A DNA stretch of 40,048 bases from JAABRU01 sp050180235 (GCA_050180235.1 JBFXEJ010000055.1:1-40048); one strand, 5' to 3'. Positions 1 through 7,799 are shown, counted from the first letter of the stretch. A program made the numbers and translations. Notes: generated by a model not told the origin, from the sequence alone.

Positions 1-54
1 TTCAAGTTCCTGACGTTCACTGTCTGTAAGACTCACAAGATATTTTTTCCGCAT
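1..54 (-). CDS. N-terminus of a probable IS630-type transposase (partial)
   Basis: Only the first 18 codons are inside the window; the gene runs off the left edge. It starts with ATG at 54 and the visible peptide MRKKYLVSLTDSERQELE resembles the N-terminal helix-turn-helix start of IS630-family transposases. The assignment rests on this short piece alone. If correct, an insertion sequence borders the toxin-antitoxin genes to its right. Confidence 0.4.
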   Translation of the reverse strand, partial: MRKKYLVSLTDSERQELE

Positions 55-105
55 TGTTTTCTCCCTCAATTTTTTTTTCAGATTGAGAAATTATAATGCG
101 TCAGT

Positions 106-240
106 TTAATTTTGACAAGACACTACCCATTTTTCATACTGCTTCTTTTCCTTCCCGGTAAGATCGGAAACCCATTCTTCATGTTCAAGTGAGTCTGCCA
201 ATTCCATCTCCTCTTTATCCAAATATCGTGTTTTTTTCAT
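106..240 (-). CDS. Small 44-aa charged protein, unknown
   Basis: A short reading frame with ATG at 240 and TAA at 106-108, preceded by a GGAGG-type ribosome site about 6 bases upstream (read on the minus strand). The product starts MKKTRYLDKEEMELADSL and is rich in Lys and Glu, with an aromatic C-terminal part (QYEKWVV). I do not recognise a named domain. Its size, charge and position beside hicAB resemble small antitoxin-like proteins, but that is inference. It lies 52 bases upstream of the partial transposase gene and could be cotranscribed with it. Confidence 0.5.
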   Translation of the reverse strand: MKKTRYLDKEEMELADSLEHEEWVSDLTGKEKKQYEKWVVSCQN

Positions 241-272
241 TTACTGCCTCCGAAATACTGTTCGGCTCTTGT

Positions 273-674
273 TTATTGATGTGACGCCATATACTCGGTG
301 ACGGCTTGAGATAAAAGGCCGGATCTGCTTGAACCATACTTTTTGGCATATTGATCTACGATCATTATCAGCCTTTCCGGCATGGTAATATTGATGCGTT
401 TGGATTTTAATGAGAGTTTACTTATATCTACATCCACCAAGGCCCAGATGCCATCCTTAAACTCGTTATTATTCCTATGCACTTCAATATCAGATGGCGT
501 GGGGATGGCTTCTGAGTCAAGCAGCATACCTTCAATATGACATTCAGCGGCTTCCTGCGCCATGCGGATGGCTTCCGCAATTGTTGATCCCGCGGAAAAG
601 CAACCGGGTAAATCAGGTATGGCAACGCTATAATCTGAACCTGGATCTTTATGAATTACAATAGGATATTTCAT
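273..674 (-). CDS. hicB: HicB family antitoxin
   Basis: This 133-residue protein is the antitoxin of a type II HicAB module: it binds and blocks the HicA mRNA interferase and normally autorepresses the operon. The N-terminal half (residues 1-70) has the degraded RNase-H-like HicB fold, with the motif YSVAIPDLPGCFSAG and the helix TIAEAIRMAQEAAECHIEGM. The C-terminal part (from about residue 90, INITMPERLIMIVDQYAKK) looks like a ribbon-helix-helix DNA-binding segment. The ATG at 674 lies 3 bases after the hicA stop, so the pair is translationally coupled. The toxin-first order is the usual one for HicAB. Confidence 0.9.
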   Translation of the reverse strand: MKYPIVIHKDPGSDYSVAIPDLPGCFSAGSTIAEAIRMAQEAAECHIEGMLLDSEAIPTPSDIEVHRNNNEFKDGIWALVDVDISKLSLKSKRINITMPERLIMIVDQYAKKYGSSRSGLLSQAVTEYMASHQ

Positions 675-677
675 TTC

Positions 678-866
678 TTACCTCCAATCCCATCCGGCCT
701 GGCGAAAGATATTGCGCAGCGTTCCGATGGCAATATCTTTCTTGGGATGCGGAACAGTCACCTTACCCGGTTTATCAGGATGTTTGAATTGCTGGTGATC
801 ACCTTTTGCGTGATGAAGGCGCCACCCATCATTCAGTAATTTTTTTATTATATCCCGACTGTTCAT
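678..866 (-). CDS. hicA: HicA family toxin (mRNA interferase)
   Basis: HicA toxins are small dsRBD-fold ribonucleases that cleave mRNA. The 62-residue product shows the family core: the helix MNSRDIIKKLLNDGW, then GDHQQFKHP with the catalytic-type His after Gly-Asp, then KVTVPHPKKDIAIGTLRNIFRQAGW. I chose the ATG at 866; an upstream start at 884 would add six residues not typical of the family. No strong ribosome site is seen, which is common for toxin genes. Position and motif together make the call secure. Confidence 0.9.
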   Translation of the reverse strand: MNSRDIIKKLLNDGWRLHHAKGDHQQFKHPDKPGKVTVPHPKKDIAIGTLRNIFRQAGWDWR

Positions 867-926
867 ATTGTATGTATAAAACACACCAAAATTGATTTTG
901 TCAATCTTAGGGTATGCAGATTACCC

Positions 927-3131
927 CTATTTTTGTAATTCTTCAAGAAACATTTTGGCATCTTTATATTCCGGATATTTCTCCAAGAGCAATTTTAACG
1001 TCCTCACCGCCTCGGCTCTGTCTCCCTTTTGATTGAGATAAAAAGCCAGTGTATAGGCATAGTCAGGTTCATCTGGCCGGAGTTCCGCCGCCTTTCTGCA
1101 CCAGTTCACCGCCTCACTGATTCTATCCTTTGCGGTAATAATGCAAAGATTGTACGCGGCCTGGGCCATTTGGGGATCAGCCTGAATCGCTTTCCTGAGA
1201 TACGTTTCTGCCTGTTCAGGATCTTTTTGCTCTGCCTTTAAAAGCCCCATATTGAAATTTGCCGCGGGATTATCCGGTTCCAGTCTCAGGGCCTGTTTCA
1301 GGGATTTCTCCGCTTTGTCAGTTTCTCCCATCCGGGCATAAGCAATGGACGTGTTCACCATTGCCATAACCGCCTGGGGGTCCCTGTCCAAAGCGGATTG
1401 GTATGAGCTTACTGCTTCTTTATTTTCACCCCGGTTGAGCCGGTAATTGCCCAAATTATAATGGGATGTCCACTGATCGGGCCGGGCCATGATAAAGTCA
1501 AGATATTCCTTTTCCGCGTTCTCCACTTTGATCCTGTCTTCATCTGTAAGTCTGTCCAACGGATACCCGGTGAGCCCTGCAACAGCCCGGATCCTGACCA
1601 GCCGGAAATCATCGCCTGTGGCATCAAGCAGGGCTTGGATACCATCGCGGGAAGGGCGCATGGCAATAGCTTCAGCCGCGGCAGCCCGCACCAGGGGAGA
1701 CTGGTCTTTGATCGCTGTCAGCAGTACACGCGGAATTCGCTCATCCGGGGCAGAGGCAATAAGCCTTATGAGGGAAGTGCAGAAAATCTCATCCCGGTTT
1801 TTGTTTTGGATATAGGCCAGCATTTCCGGAAGTTTGGACAAGTCTCTTTTCCGGGCCGCATCAATCAGGGCAGCCCGTTCAAGCAAAGGAGCCTGATAGT
1901 CCCTTGGCCGCCACTCCCGAACATATTTGTCTGCCCATGCCGGGTCTTTGTCCTTGTGGCAGCCGTTACAGGCATTCGGGGATTTGTATGCTATGGTTGC
2001 AGCCGGAGCGGGCGGAATCATGGAATGATCGCTCCGGTTCATGCGGGCAAAAGAGGTCATGGGCATATGGCAGGAGATACACTTTCCTGCCTCACTTTCC
2101 GCAGGATGGCGGGTATGCGCTGCCGAATTTTTTACCCTGTCCTCATGGCATGGCAGGCATGCATTGTTGAATTTTTCCTTTTTGAACCGGTATCTTCCGC
2201 TGGACGTATGGCAGTGCATACAGTCAATTTTGCCGGATTTGACACAGGGACTCAGGCTCCAGGTGGTATAGGTATAATTTTCTCCCAGATCACGGCCATC
2301 GGGATAATAATCCGGATCTTCCAGTGTGAAGAGATCAAAATGATCAAAGAATTTTTCCCTGGGGGGGTATTCCGGAGTAAGCGGACTTGCCTTTGCATGA
2401 CAGCTCAGACACAGATCGTTGCGCTGCTGTATTGTCATGGTTTTGGTGCTGATAATCGCAGGCTCCGGCAAAGGCTGGCCTTTGGGCGTTGCCCTGGCGA
2501 TCCGGTTGTGCTCGGAAGAAGGGCCGTGACAGGTCTCGCAGTTGATTCCCGGTTCTGCCCAGCGGGTGTCATAGGTGTCGGTTTCGGGATCATAATTGGT
2601 GGAAAGCTGACTCACATGGCAACTGTAGCACGCTGTGTTAAAGGTATAGGGATATTCTTTCCAGTTGACCGCCTGACTCCGCGCCCCGCCTGGAAAATGT
2701 CTTATGCCGCTGGCGGCCGTATCAAACCATTCTTTTTGGTTCACATCATAGGCCAGCGGAAGGGTCTGGAGCCTGCCCCTGTCCAGCGGGGTCAGAAAGT
2801 AATACACATTTTTCCCCCCGAGCACATGCGCTATCCTGTATTTTTTCGTCCCTTCAGGGCCGGTCTCAATTACAACACCTTCATTGATATCCGCGCGGTA
2901 ACTGACTTTGTCAATCGTGACAGGATTCTGCTGCTGCACCAGTTTTGTCTGAGCAAATTCAGGTGTATAAGGCTGCATGGCAAGTCCGTGCATGGATGTG
3001 GACCAAAGCTGATAGAACTTTTCATGGCACTCCCGGCAACTGGATGAACCCGCGTAGGGGATGGGCTGACTCTCTTCCGCATGTGCGGAAACGGACAGAC
3101 AGATGATGAAAAGAATGGCAATGATTTTCAT
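927..3131 (-). CDS. Secreted octaheme cytochrome c with HEAT and TPR repeats
   Basis: A periplasmic electron-transfer protein of about 734 residues. A Sec signal peptide (MKIIAILFIICLSVSAHA) decides the ATG start at 3131; an upstream TTG would place it internally. Eight CXXCH heme sites follow within roughly residues 30-390: CRECH, CYSCH, CETCH, CLSCH, CMHCH, CLPCH, CISCH and CNGCH, arranged as in cytochrome c554-like multiheme proteins. Next come HEAT-like repeats (SPLVRAAAAEAIAMRPS, LVRIRAVAGLTG), then TPR units (SHYNLGNYRLNRGENKEAV and further copies) to the C-terminus. The repeats suggest docking to a partner. The electron donor and acceptor cannot be read from the sequence. It is followed by the hicAB module and no redox partner is adjacent. 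Confidence 0.85.
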   Translation of the reverse strand: MKIIAILFIICLSVSAHAEESQPIPYAGSSSCRECHEKFYQLWSTSMHGLAMQPYTPEFAQTKLVQQQNPVTIDKVSYRADINEGVVIETGPEGTKKYRIAHVLGGKNVYYFLTPLDRGRLQTLPLAYDVNQKEWFDTAASGIRHFPGGARSQAVNWKEYPYTFNTACYSCHVSQLSTNYDPETDTYDTRWAEPGINCETCHGPSSEHNRIARATPKGQPLPEPAIISTKTMTIQQRNDLCLSCHAKASPLTPEYPPREKFFDHFDLFTLEDPDYYPDGRDLGENYTYTTWSLSPCVKSGKIDCMHCHTSSGRYRFKKEKFNNACLPCHEDRVKNSAAHTRHPAESEAGKCISCHMPMTSFARMNRSDHSMIPPAPAATIAYKSPNACNGCHKDKDPAWADKYVREWRPRDYQAPLLERAALIDAARKRDLSKLPEMLAYIQNKNRDEIFCTSLIRLIASAPDERIPRVLLTAIKDQSPLVRAAAAEAIAMRPSRDGIQALLDATGDDFRLVRIRAVAGLTGYPLDRLTDEDRIKVENAEKEYLDFIMARPDQWTSHYNLGNYRLNRGENKEAVSSYQSALDRDPQAVMAMVNTSIAYARMGETDKAEKSLKQALRLEPDNPAANFNMGLLKAEQKDPEQAETYLRKAIQADPQMAQAAYNLCIITAKDRISEAVNWCRKAAELRPDEPDYAYTLAFYLNQKGDRAEAVRTLKLLLEKYPEYKDAKMFLEELQK

Positions 3132-3210
3132 TCTTATTACCCGTTGGTAAATTGTTATTCTGTTTTCAGGACGCAAATGATAACTATCCTTCAAGTCGGG
3201 GATTAACTGC

Positions 3211-3374
3211 AAGCAGATCGAAAAGTTTTCCGCAGAACGGTTTCATAACAGTTTCCGGTGTGCAGAAACTGTATTTCTGAATCACTGACCGGCAGAAAAT
3301 GCTCTGTTTCATACCGGCTCGGCATTGCAAAAAACACAGTTTCCGCACTCCTACGGAAAGTTTTCGATCTGCTT
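3211..3374. repeat. Inverted-repeat element, 14-bp termini
   Basis: The ends AAGCAGATCGAAAA (3211-3224) and TTTTCGATCTGCTT (3361-3374) are perfect inverted repeats, and the match extends inward imperfectly (GTTTTCCG against CGGAAAG). The 164-bp interior has no reading frame of note. No target duplication is visible at its borders. It fills the spacer between the cytochrome gene and the DUF1254 gene and ends 14 bases from the stop codon of the latter. Confidence 0.6.
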
Positions 3375-3387
3375 AATGTTCAAATGG

Positions 3388-4896
3388 TCATTCGGCAATC
3401 TCGATCTCGCCCAGTCTCCACGTTTTGTCGAACCACGGATCCAGAGGACCGTACAGCCGGAAGAGCATGTTCCAGCCCTTGCCGGGGATGGTCTGAATCC
3501 AGTTGTTTTCCATGCCTTCCGGGGCCTTCGGCCCGAAATAGACATCCACAGAACCATCTTTATTGGTCACCAAGTTCTTGTCCAGACTGCTCACCTGGGG
3601 AAAGTCCTGATCGGTCTGGAGCATGGAACGGGTCTGGTTGTCATAGACGATAGCCGACCAGAAGTCCTTTGCCGGAACATTGGGGAGCACATGCAGGCGG
3701 TAGGTTTTGCCTCCGTCCAGGGCATTGCCGTTGGAATCCACAATGCCCACCGCATACTGGGAACCCTTGCCGACCATCTTCGCTTCCATAGCCGGGGTTA
3801 CGCCGGTGGCATAGAAATAAAAGAAAGCCGCGGCATCAAGATAAGCCACGCCGGGTTGCGATTCGAACTTGTAGCCGCCCAGCCACTGACGCCAGGTGCT
3901 GTTGGGATAGTAGAAGGCTTCCGGAATACGGCTTTGATAGGTCAGGGTGCGCGCCGTGGCATCGCCCACCGCGGCTGCCTCGTGCAGGATTTTCTTCATC
4001 CGTTCATCAGGGGCGAAGGGTTTGCCCTTTTCGATACCGATGGAGGCAAAAAATCCCAGGGAAACCGGATCGAGTGACGCGGCGGGTTCATTCTGGACCA
4101 CATAGTTCAGAAGTTCCCAGAACCGGTAGTCGGCCGGCGCCACGGTGCAGAAAGCCCGGTCGGACACGTTCACAAAGGTGTTGTCCGGCGGATTGGCGGC
4201 CTGGGACAGGGAATAAATACGGGTGGAGTTATGCAGACGTTCGATGGCAGCCTTGAGGCCCCCCTCCACCGGCATATTGCGCCAGACAAGGATGGATTCA
4301 AAGGTGGGAACCCTGACCACCATATAACCTTCCGGCAGCTTGCCCTCGTATCCGGGAGGCAGCAGCAGATACTTGCCGCCCTTACCCTTGTCCGGGCCGA
4401 CGATACCGATGTCGGTGACATACCTGAACCAGAAGTCATCGATCATCCCCAGCACCATGGGCGGAGCCTCAACGACCAGCGGGCCGTCGTGCAGGTTAAT
4501 CCAGATCCAGGTGTAGGGGGTGGTGGCGTTCGGCGTGAGAAATATTGAACGGGCATTTAAATTGGATTCAAAAGTCGGGATCGTCACATTCGCGGGGCCG
4601 ACTTCCAGCAATCCCTCGCGCAACCCGGCCATATTCACCGGTGCCAGGGCCAGCAGATAGGCCTGCACGGCGCGCTGAAAGTCAAGGTTGTCGTAGATTT
4701 TCTCTACGGTGGGCTTGTCCGGGAAGCCGTCAAAAAAATGTAACGTGCCGAGACGGGTTTCAACTTTGTCCGGCATCGCAATTCCGGCCGGAATTTCGGT
4801 CATCATCTTCATTTTGGGCGACTCGGCCCGGCCCGGCAAAGCTGTGCTGACGAGCATCACAGTTGCGAGAACTGCGGCACAAACTGTTTTCTGCAT
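3388..4896 (-). CDS. Exported DUF1254/DUF1214 protein
   Basis: This 502-residue protein has a Sec signal peptide (MQKTVCAAVLATVMLVSTALPGRA), so it acts in the periplasm or outside the cell. The N-terminal half matches the DUF1254 pattern (FQRAVQAYLLALAPVNMAG, then TTPYTWIWINLHDGPLVVEAPP). The C-terminal part matches DUF1214 (YRLHVLPNVPAKDFWSAIVYD, then NWIQTIPGKGWNMLFRLYGP). The two domains commonly occur together; their biochemical role is unknown to me. ATG at 4896 is preceded by a GGAG ribosome site. In this array it lies downstream of an outer-membrane channel-like gene. Confidence 0.85.
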   Translation of the reverse strand: MQKTVCAAVLATVMLVSTALPGRAESPKMKMMTEIPAGIAMPDKVETRLGTLHFFDGFPDKPTVEKIYDNLDFQRAVQAYLLALAPVNMAGLREGLLEVGPANVTIPTFESNLNARSIFLTPNATTPYTWIWINLHDGPLVVEAPPMVLGMIDDFWFRYVTDIGIVGPDKGKGGKYLLLPPGYEGKLPEGYMVVRVPTFESILVWRNMPVEGGLKAAIERLHNSTRIYSLSQAANPPDNTFVNVSDRAFCTVAPADYRFWELLNYVVQNEPAASLDPVSLGFFASIGIEKGKPFAPDERMKKILHEAAAVGDATARTLTYQSRIPEAFYYPNSTWRQWLGGYKFESQPGVAYLDAAAFFYFYATGVTPAMEAKMVGKGSQYAVGIVDSNGNALDGGKTYRLHVLPNVPAKDFWSAIVYDNQTRSMLQTDQDFPQVSSLDKNLVTNKDGSVDVYFGPKAPEGMENNWIQTIPGKGWNMLFRLYGPLDPWFDKTWRLGEIEIAE

Positions 4897-4973
4897 TATA
4901 TTATTCTCCTTTTTCTGTTTACGTGAAAAATTTTCGTTCAGTCTATTATGTCAGGGTTGAATCCGGGCGTTGC

Positions 4974-5006
4974 AAAAACCGGATTTTTCCGAAAAATCCG
5001 GTTTTT
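4974..5006 (-). terminator. Perfect 15-bp hairpin terminator, copy 1 of a repeated unit
   Basis: AAAAACCGGATTTTT at 4974-4988 pairs perfectly with 4992-5006 around a 3-base loop, ending in a T run when read on the minus strand. It lies downstream of the outer-membrane gene ending at 5203. Near-identical hairpins occur at 6548-6582 and 7767-7799. Copy 1 and copy 2 also share an adjacent stretch containing TTGACAAAGCACT-like sequence (about 5022-5045 and 6596-6621). Confidence 0.7.
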
Positions 5007-5051
5007 CTGTACAGTTGAACTCACAAAATCAAAGCTGACAAAGCACTGTTG

Positions 5052-5170
5052 AGGCAATTTCAAAACTCCGCTTTCGTCATTCCGGCGAACGCCGGAATCC
5101 AGCTTTCACGCCCATTTCCGGACACCGGCTTTCACCGGTGTGACGGATTTGGGCAGTTTTGAAATTGACT
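5052..5170. mobile_element. Miniature inverted-repeat element with 6-bp target duplication
   Basis: The ends read AGGCAATTTCAAAACT and, on the other strand, AGTCAATTTCAAAACT: 16-bp terminal repeats with one mismatch. The hexamer CTGTTG flanks both sides (5046-5051 and 5171-5176) and fits a target-site duplication. The 119-bp interior carries two imperfect palindromes of the CGTCATTCCGGCG type. It has no coding capacity, so movement would need a transposase from elsewhere. It lies just downstream of the outer-membrane gene ending at 5203. Confidence 0.7.
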
Positions 5171-5202
5171 CTGTTGGCAGCAATAAAAACAGAGTCTTCA
5201 TT

Positions 5203-6027
5203 TTATTTTGGAAACAAAAATGTCAACTGCGCCCGAAAACCCCAGCCATCCTGGCCGTTATCCGGCGATTCCGCCCAGTACTTCGCGCCCGCTGCGAACT
5301 GGAGGATCTGTGGGCCGACCTTGAACATTTGCGCGGCCTGTACGATCAGCGGCACAGACCAGGCTTCGTTTTCCCAGTCGTAGGTGGATTCCGTCTGCAC
5401 CGCCAGGGTCGTTTTGGTCTTTGTGACATAGCTGACAAAAGGCTGCAGGAAAGTGGCATTAATATCGGCCCGGTCATCATCTCCGGCCACGGACCAGATA
5501 TGATTGGTCAGAAGGCCGAAAGTCCAAGGACCTTGCTGTTTCAGCGCCACTCCGGTCGGCCCCAGCCCCCACTTTTCACCGCCGAGCATGTCATCGGAAG
5601 CGGAGGGCAGCAGCTCAACCGGCCCCACTCCCCAGATCCAGCCGCCTGCGGTCGGCGATTTCGGAGAAAAGAACTGGCTGGCCACAATATCGCCCAGTCC
5701 TGACTCGTTCATCGCATCGAGCATAAAATCCTGCCGGTCAATAAGCGGAATAATGGTTCGGGTAATCACGTTCCATGTATCGGACAGGGAAAACGGGATA
5801 ACCGGCTGAATATTCAACTGGCTGACCGAAGCATCATCGTTCCATCCGCCGTACTCATCGTAGTTGTACTGCACCGGCACACTGATCAGACTGGCAATCG
5901 GATTCGCCAGTTTTTTGGCCAGTTCCTCGGCTTTGTCATCTTCGGCCTTTGCGGGAATTGCCGACATCACGATCATTGCCACCACAGCGACCAGACAAAG
6001 ACATATTTTCATTCGGTATGTTTGCAT
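5203..6027 (-). CDS. Outer-membrane channel-like protein (transporter family)
   Basis: A 274-residue exported protein with a Sec signal peptide (cleavage near IPAKA-ED). The rest consists of alternating short strands ending in Phe-rich FRAQLTFLFPK, typical of an outer-membrane beta-barrel. Segments such as NIQPVIPFSLSDTWNVITRTIIPL and GWIWGVGPVELLPSASDD resemble the proteins often annotated in databases as transporter or neuromedin-U-like. The substrate is unknown. ATG at 6027 has a GGAGAA ribosome site 8 bases upstream. A DUF1254 gene follows downstream, separated by a mobile element and a terminator. Confidence 0.75.
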   Translation of the reverse strand: MQTYRMKICLCLVAVVAMIVMSAIPAKAEDDKAEELAKKLANPIASLISVPVQYNYDEYGGWNDDASVSQLNIQPVIPFSLSDTWNVITRTIIPLIDRQDFMLDAMNESGLGDIVASQFFSPKSPTAGGWIWGVGPVELLPSASDDMLGGEKWGLGPTGVALKQQGPWTFGLLTNHIWSVAGDDDRADINATFLQPFVSYVTKTKTTLAVQTESTYDWENEAWSVPLIVQAAQMFKVGPQILQFAAGAKYWAESPDNGQDGWGFRAQLTFLFPK

Positions 6028-6150
6028 TACTGTTCTCCTGTCTCCTTATGATTTCGGAACGGGTTTGAGAAAAATACGGGGCAGAAGAGGTAGTTTTATT
6101 CCGCTTTTTCTGCCTGCCCCGTATGGATCCTGTTCCGGCAGTTGGAGTTA

Positions 6151-6513
6151 TCAGCGGTTGATCCAGCCTGCACTGCCACCGCCGCCGTAACGGTTGACCC
6201 AGCCCGCGCCGCCTCCGCCTCCTCCGTTCGCCCAGGCGCCGCCTCCGCCGCATCCCCCACATCCGCCATACCGGTTGACCCAGCCGCCGCCTCCGTTCGC
6301 CCAGGCGCCGCCTCCGCCGCCATGAGCATTCGCCCAGGCTGATCCGGCATTGGCCTGTTTGCCTGAAACTGCCAAAGCGCCCCCTGCAATAGCGGCTCCG
6401 ATCACCACTTTTGACCATTTTTTCAAACCAAGCAGAAAATCCCTTCGTCCCAGGAGTTCTTCCCCATTTTCGGGGGTTTCCTCCACCTGATCGGGATTGT
6501 GTTCTTTATCCAT
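6151..6513 (-). CDS. Tat-signal Gly-rich protein with six W-x-N motifs, possible RiPP precursor
   Basis: The 120-residue product has an acidic N-terminus, a twin-arginine motif (GRRDFLLG, residues 22-29), a hydrophobic segment (VVIGAAIAGGALAV) and an AxA-type cleavage site near residue 56 (QANA-G). The remainder is more than half Gly with six Trp-x-Asn tripeptides: WAN at 60, 71 and 94, WVN at 78 and 105, WIN at 117. WVN is twice followed by RYGG, and a CGGC pair sits at 85-88. Regular aromatic-x-Asn units in Gly-rich sequence are the hallmark of GrrA/OscA-type cyclophane peptides made by radical SAM/SPASM enzymes. Whether this protein is modified is inference; it could also be an unmodified structural Gly-rich protein. 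ATG 6513 has a GGAGG site. Confidence 0.75.
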   Translation of the reverse strand: MDKEHNPDQVEETPENGEELLGRRDFLLGLKKWSKVVIGAAIAGGALAVSGKQANAGSAWANAHGGGGGAWANGGGGWVNRYGGCGGCGGGGAWANGGGGGGAGWVNRYGGGGSAGWINR

Positions 6514-6547
6514 AACAAACCTCCATTCTGTTTTATAAAGTGCTGAT

Positions 6548-6582
6548 AAAACCGGATTTTTCCAAAAAATCCGGTTTTTTTT
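6548..6582 (-). terminator. Hairpin terminator, copy 2
   Basis: AAAACCGGATTTTT (6548-6561) pairs with AAAAATCCGGTTTT, with extra T residues on the plus-strand side. On the minus strand it lies 38 bases downstream of the SnoaL-like gene ending at 6620. It also separates that gene from the Gly-rich W-x-N gene. Confidence 0.65.
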
Positions 6583-6619
6583 GTACTCTTCAGATCATAA
6601 AATCAACGTTGACAAAGCA

Positions 6620-7123
6620 CTAGGGTTTTGCTTCCTCAGCCCTGCCCTCAAAGAGGATGGAGAAATGCATAGCGGCAAAACGCCATTTGCCATTCTCTTT
6701 TTTCAAAAATCCGGATGAATTAATACCGAATTCCTTTTTCCCTTCCTTCGCGTTTGCCGCACTCTGGCTCATGGCCATGAACCATGCAGCATCGTCTTTG
6801 GAACCGGCTTTCAGCCAGTAATAATTGTGTGTGAGTGTGCCGGGAGCGAAGTTTTTGAAAAACTCCGTGTAGGCTCCTGAAACGCCTTCTTTGCCTTTGT
6901 AACACTCTCCGGGGCCTGTTCCCATCAGTACAATATCGGCATCCGAAGAGAATACTTCCATAATACCTGTGAGATTCTGTTCGCTGAAGGCTTTGTCATG
7001 CTGCGCCAGCAGTGCTTTGACCTCATTCTCAATGTCTGTGGCTGCCGCTTTTTCCCCCTCACCAAAACAGGGGGACACTGCCGCCAGACAAACCATTAAC
7101 GCGAATACCAGTTTACGCTTCAT
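6620..7123 (-). CDS. Exported SnoaL/DUF4440-like NTF2-fold protein
   Basis: A 167-residue protein with a Sec signal peptide (MKRKLVFALMVCLAAVSPCFG). The mature part fits the SnoaL-like/ketosteroid-isomerase-like NTF2 fold: helix ENEVKALLAQHDKAFSEQNLTGIMEVFSSDADIVLMGTGPGECYKG, then GVSGAYTEFFKNF, then beta strands ending GKWRFAAMHFSILFEG. This superfamily includes enzymes and non-catalytic binding proteins, so no reaction is assigned. The ATG at 7123 follows an AAGGAG site. It lies upstream of the Gly-rich W-x-N gene on the same strand, with a terminator-like hairpin between them. Confidence 0.8.
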   Translation of the reverse strand: MKRKLVFALMVCLAAVSPCFGEGEKAAATDIENEVKALLAQHDKAFSEQNLTGIMEVFSSDADIVLMGTGPGECYKGKEGVSGAYTEFFKNFAPGTLTHNYYWLKAGSKDDAAWFMAMSQSAANAKEGKKEFGINSSGFLKKENGKWRFAAMHFSILFEGRAEEAKP

Positions 7124-7241
7124 CTCTTTTTCTCCTTTTTTTAATTACTGTTGCTGATTCTGCTGATTCCATGAACTGAAACCGCAGGCCGGATTGGCCG
7201 GGTCAGGCTTCAACAGCCAGGCCCGCCGCTTCCATCGCAGT

Positions 7242-7658
7242 TTACTGCTTCACACCAACGACTTCAAGACCATCCTGACACCGTTTGCTGAGTTTGTCTT
7301 TCTTCTTCTTCAGACAGTCCAATAATCTTCCCTCACCGGGTTCGATAGCGGCGCAATGGGAAAGCAGTTCAGCCTCACATTCATTTGCGACAAATGTCAT
7401 GGCACCGATGACTCTTTCCAGTTGTGCTGCCGCGTCATACAGGGCATATTCACATTTGGCGGAAATTTTGTCTTCGTAGGCATACAGACAGGCCAGCACT
7501 CTTCCCCCACCGGGTGTGACATCCTTGCAATAGGATTCCAGTTCGGCCCTGCATCCATCCGCAACTGTCTGAACAATCCCTTTTTCTCCGGAAAAAGCGA
7601 TTCCAAAACTCGTCAGAATAACACAGAAAACCGCTGCTGCAACAAACATGTGACGCAT
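7242..7658 (-). CDS. Exported protein with two GLG1-type Cys-rich repeats
   Basis: The 138-residue product starts at ATG 7658, supported by an AAGGAG site; a signal peptide ends near residue 23. The mature part is two tandem copies of one module. Cys 36, 44, 57, 69 and Cys 94, 102, 115, 127 have identical spacing (8, 13, 12). Each has the core C-x-A-E-L followed by a second Cys, then P-G-x-G-R-x-L-x-C-L. This is the cysteine-rich repeat known from the Golgi protein GLG1 and found in small secreted bacterial proteins. Two disulfides per module are likely. Function is unknown. Confidence 0.8.
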   Translation of the reverse strand: MRHMFVAAAVFCVILTSFGIAFSGEKGIVQTVADGCRAELESYCKDVTPGGGRVLACLYAYEDKISAKCEYALYDAAAQLERVIGAMTFVANECEAELLSHCAAIEPGEGRLLDCLKKKKDKLSKRCQDGLEVVGVKQ

Positions 7659-7766
7659 AAATCTTCTCCTTGTTTTTTTTGATTTTTCATATTGTACAAG
7701 CCAAATCACACAATATGACCGGCATTATACCCCATAAGTAGGTCAACGAAAATTTTCGTGTATTCA

Positions 7767-7799
7767 AAAAACCGGATTTTTCCAAAAAATCCGGTTTTT
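7767..7799 (-). terminator. Hairpin terminator, copy 3
   Basis: AAAACCGGATTTTT pairs with AAAAATCCGGTTTT within 7767-7799. It sits 60 bases downstream of the outer-membrane protein gene ending at 7859. A perfect palindrome ACGAAAATTTTCGT lies next to it at 7746-7759. Confidence 0.65.

Noticed and set aside
1461..3047. 528-codon open frame on the plus strand
   Set aside because: It lies antisense inside the octaheme cytochrome gene, whose heme motifs and TPR repeats are unmistakable; no ribosome site or domain supports the plus frame.
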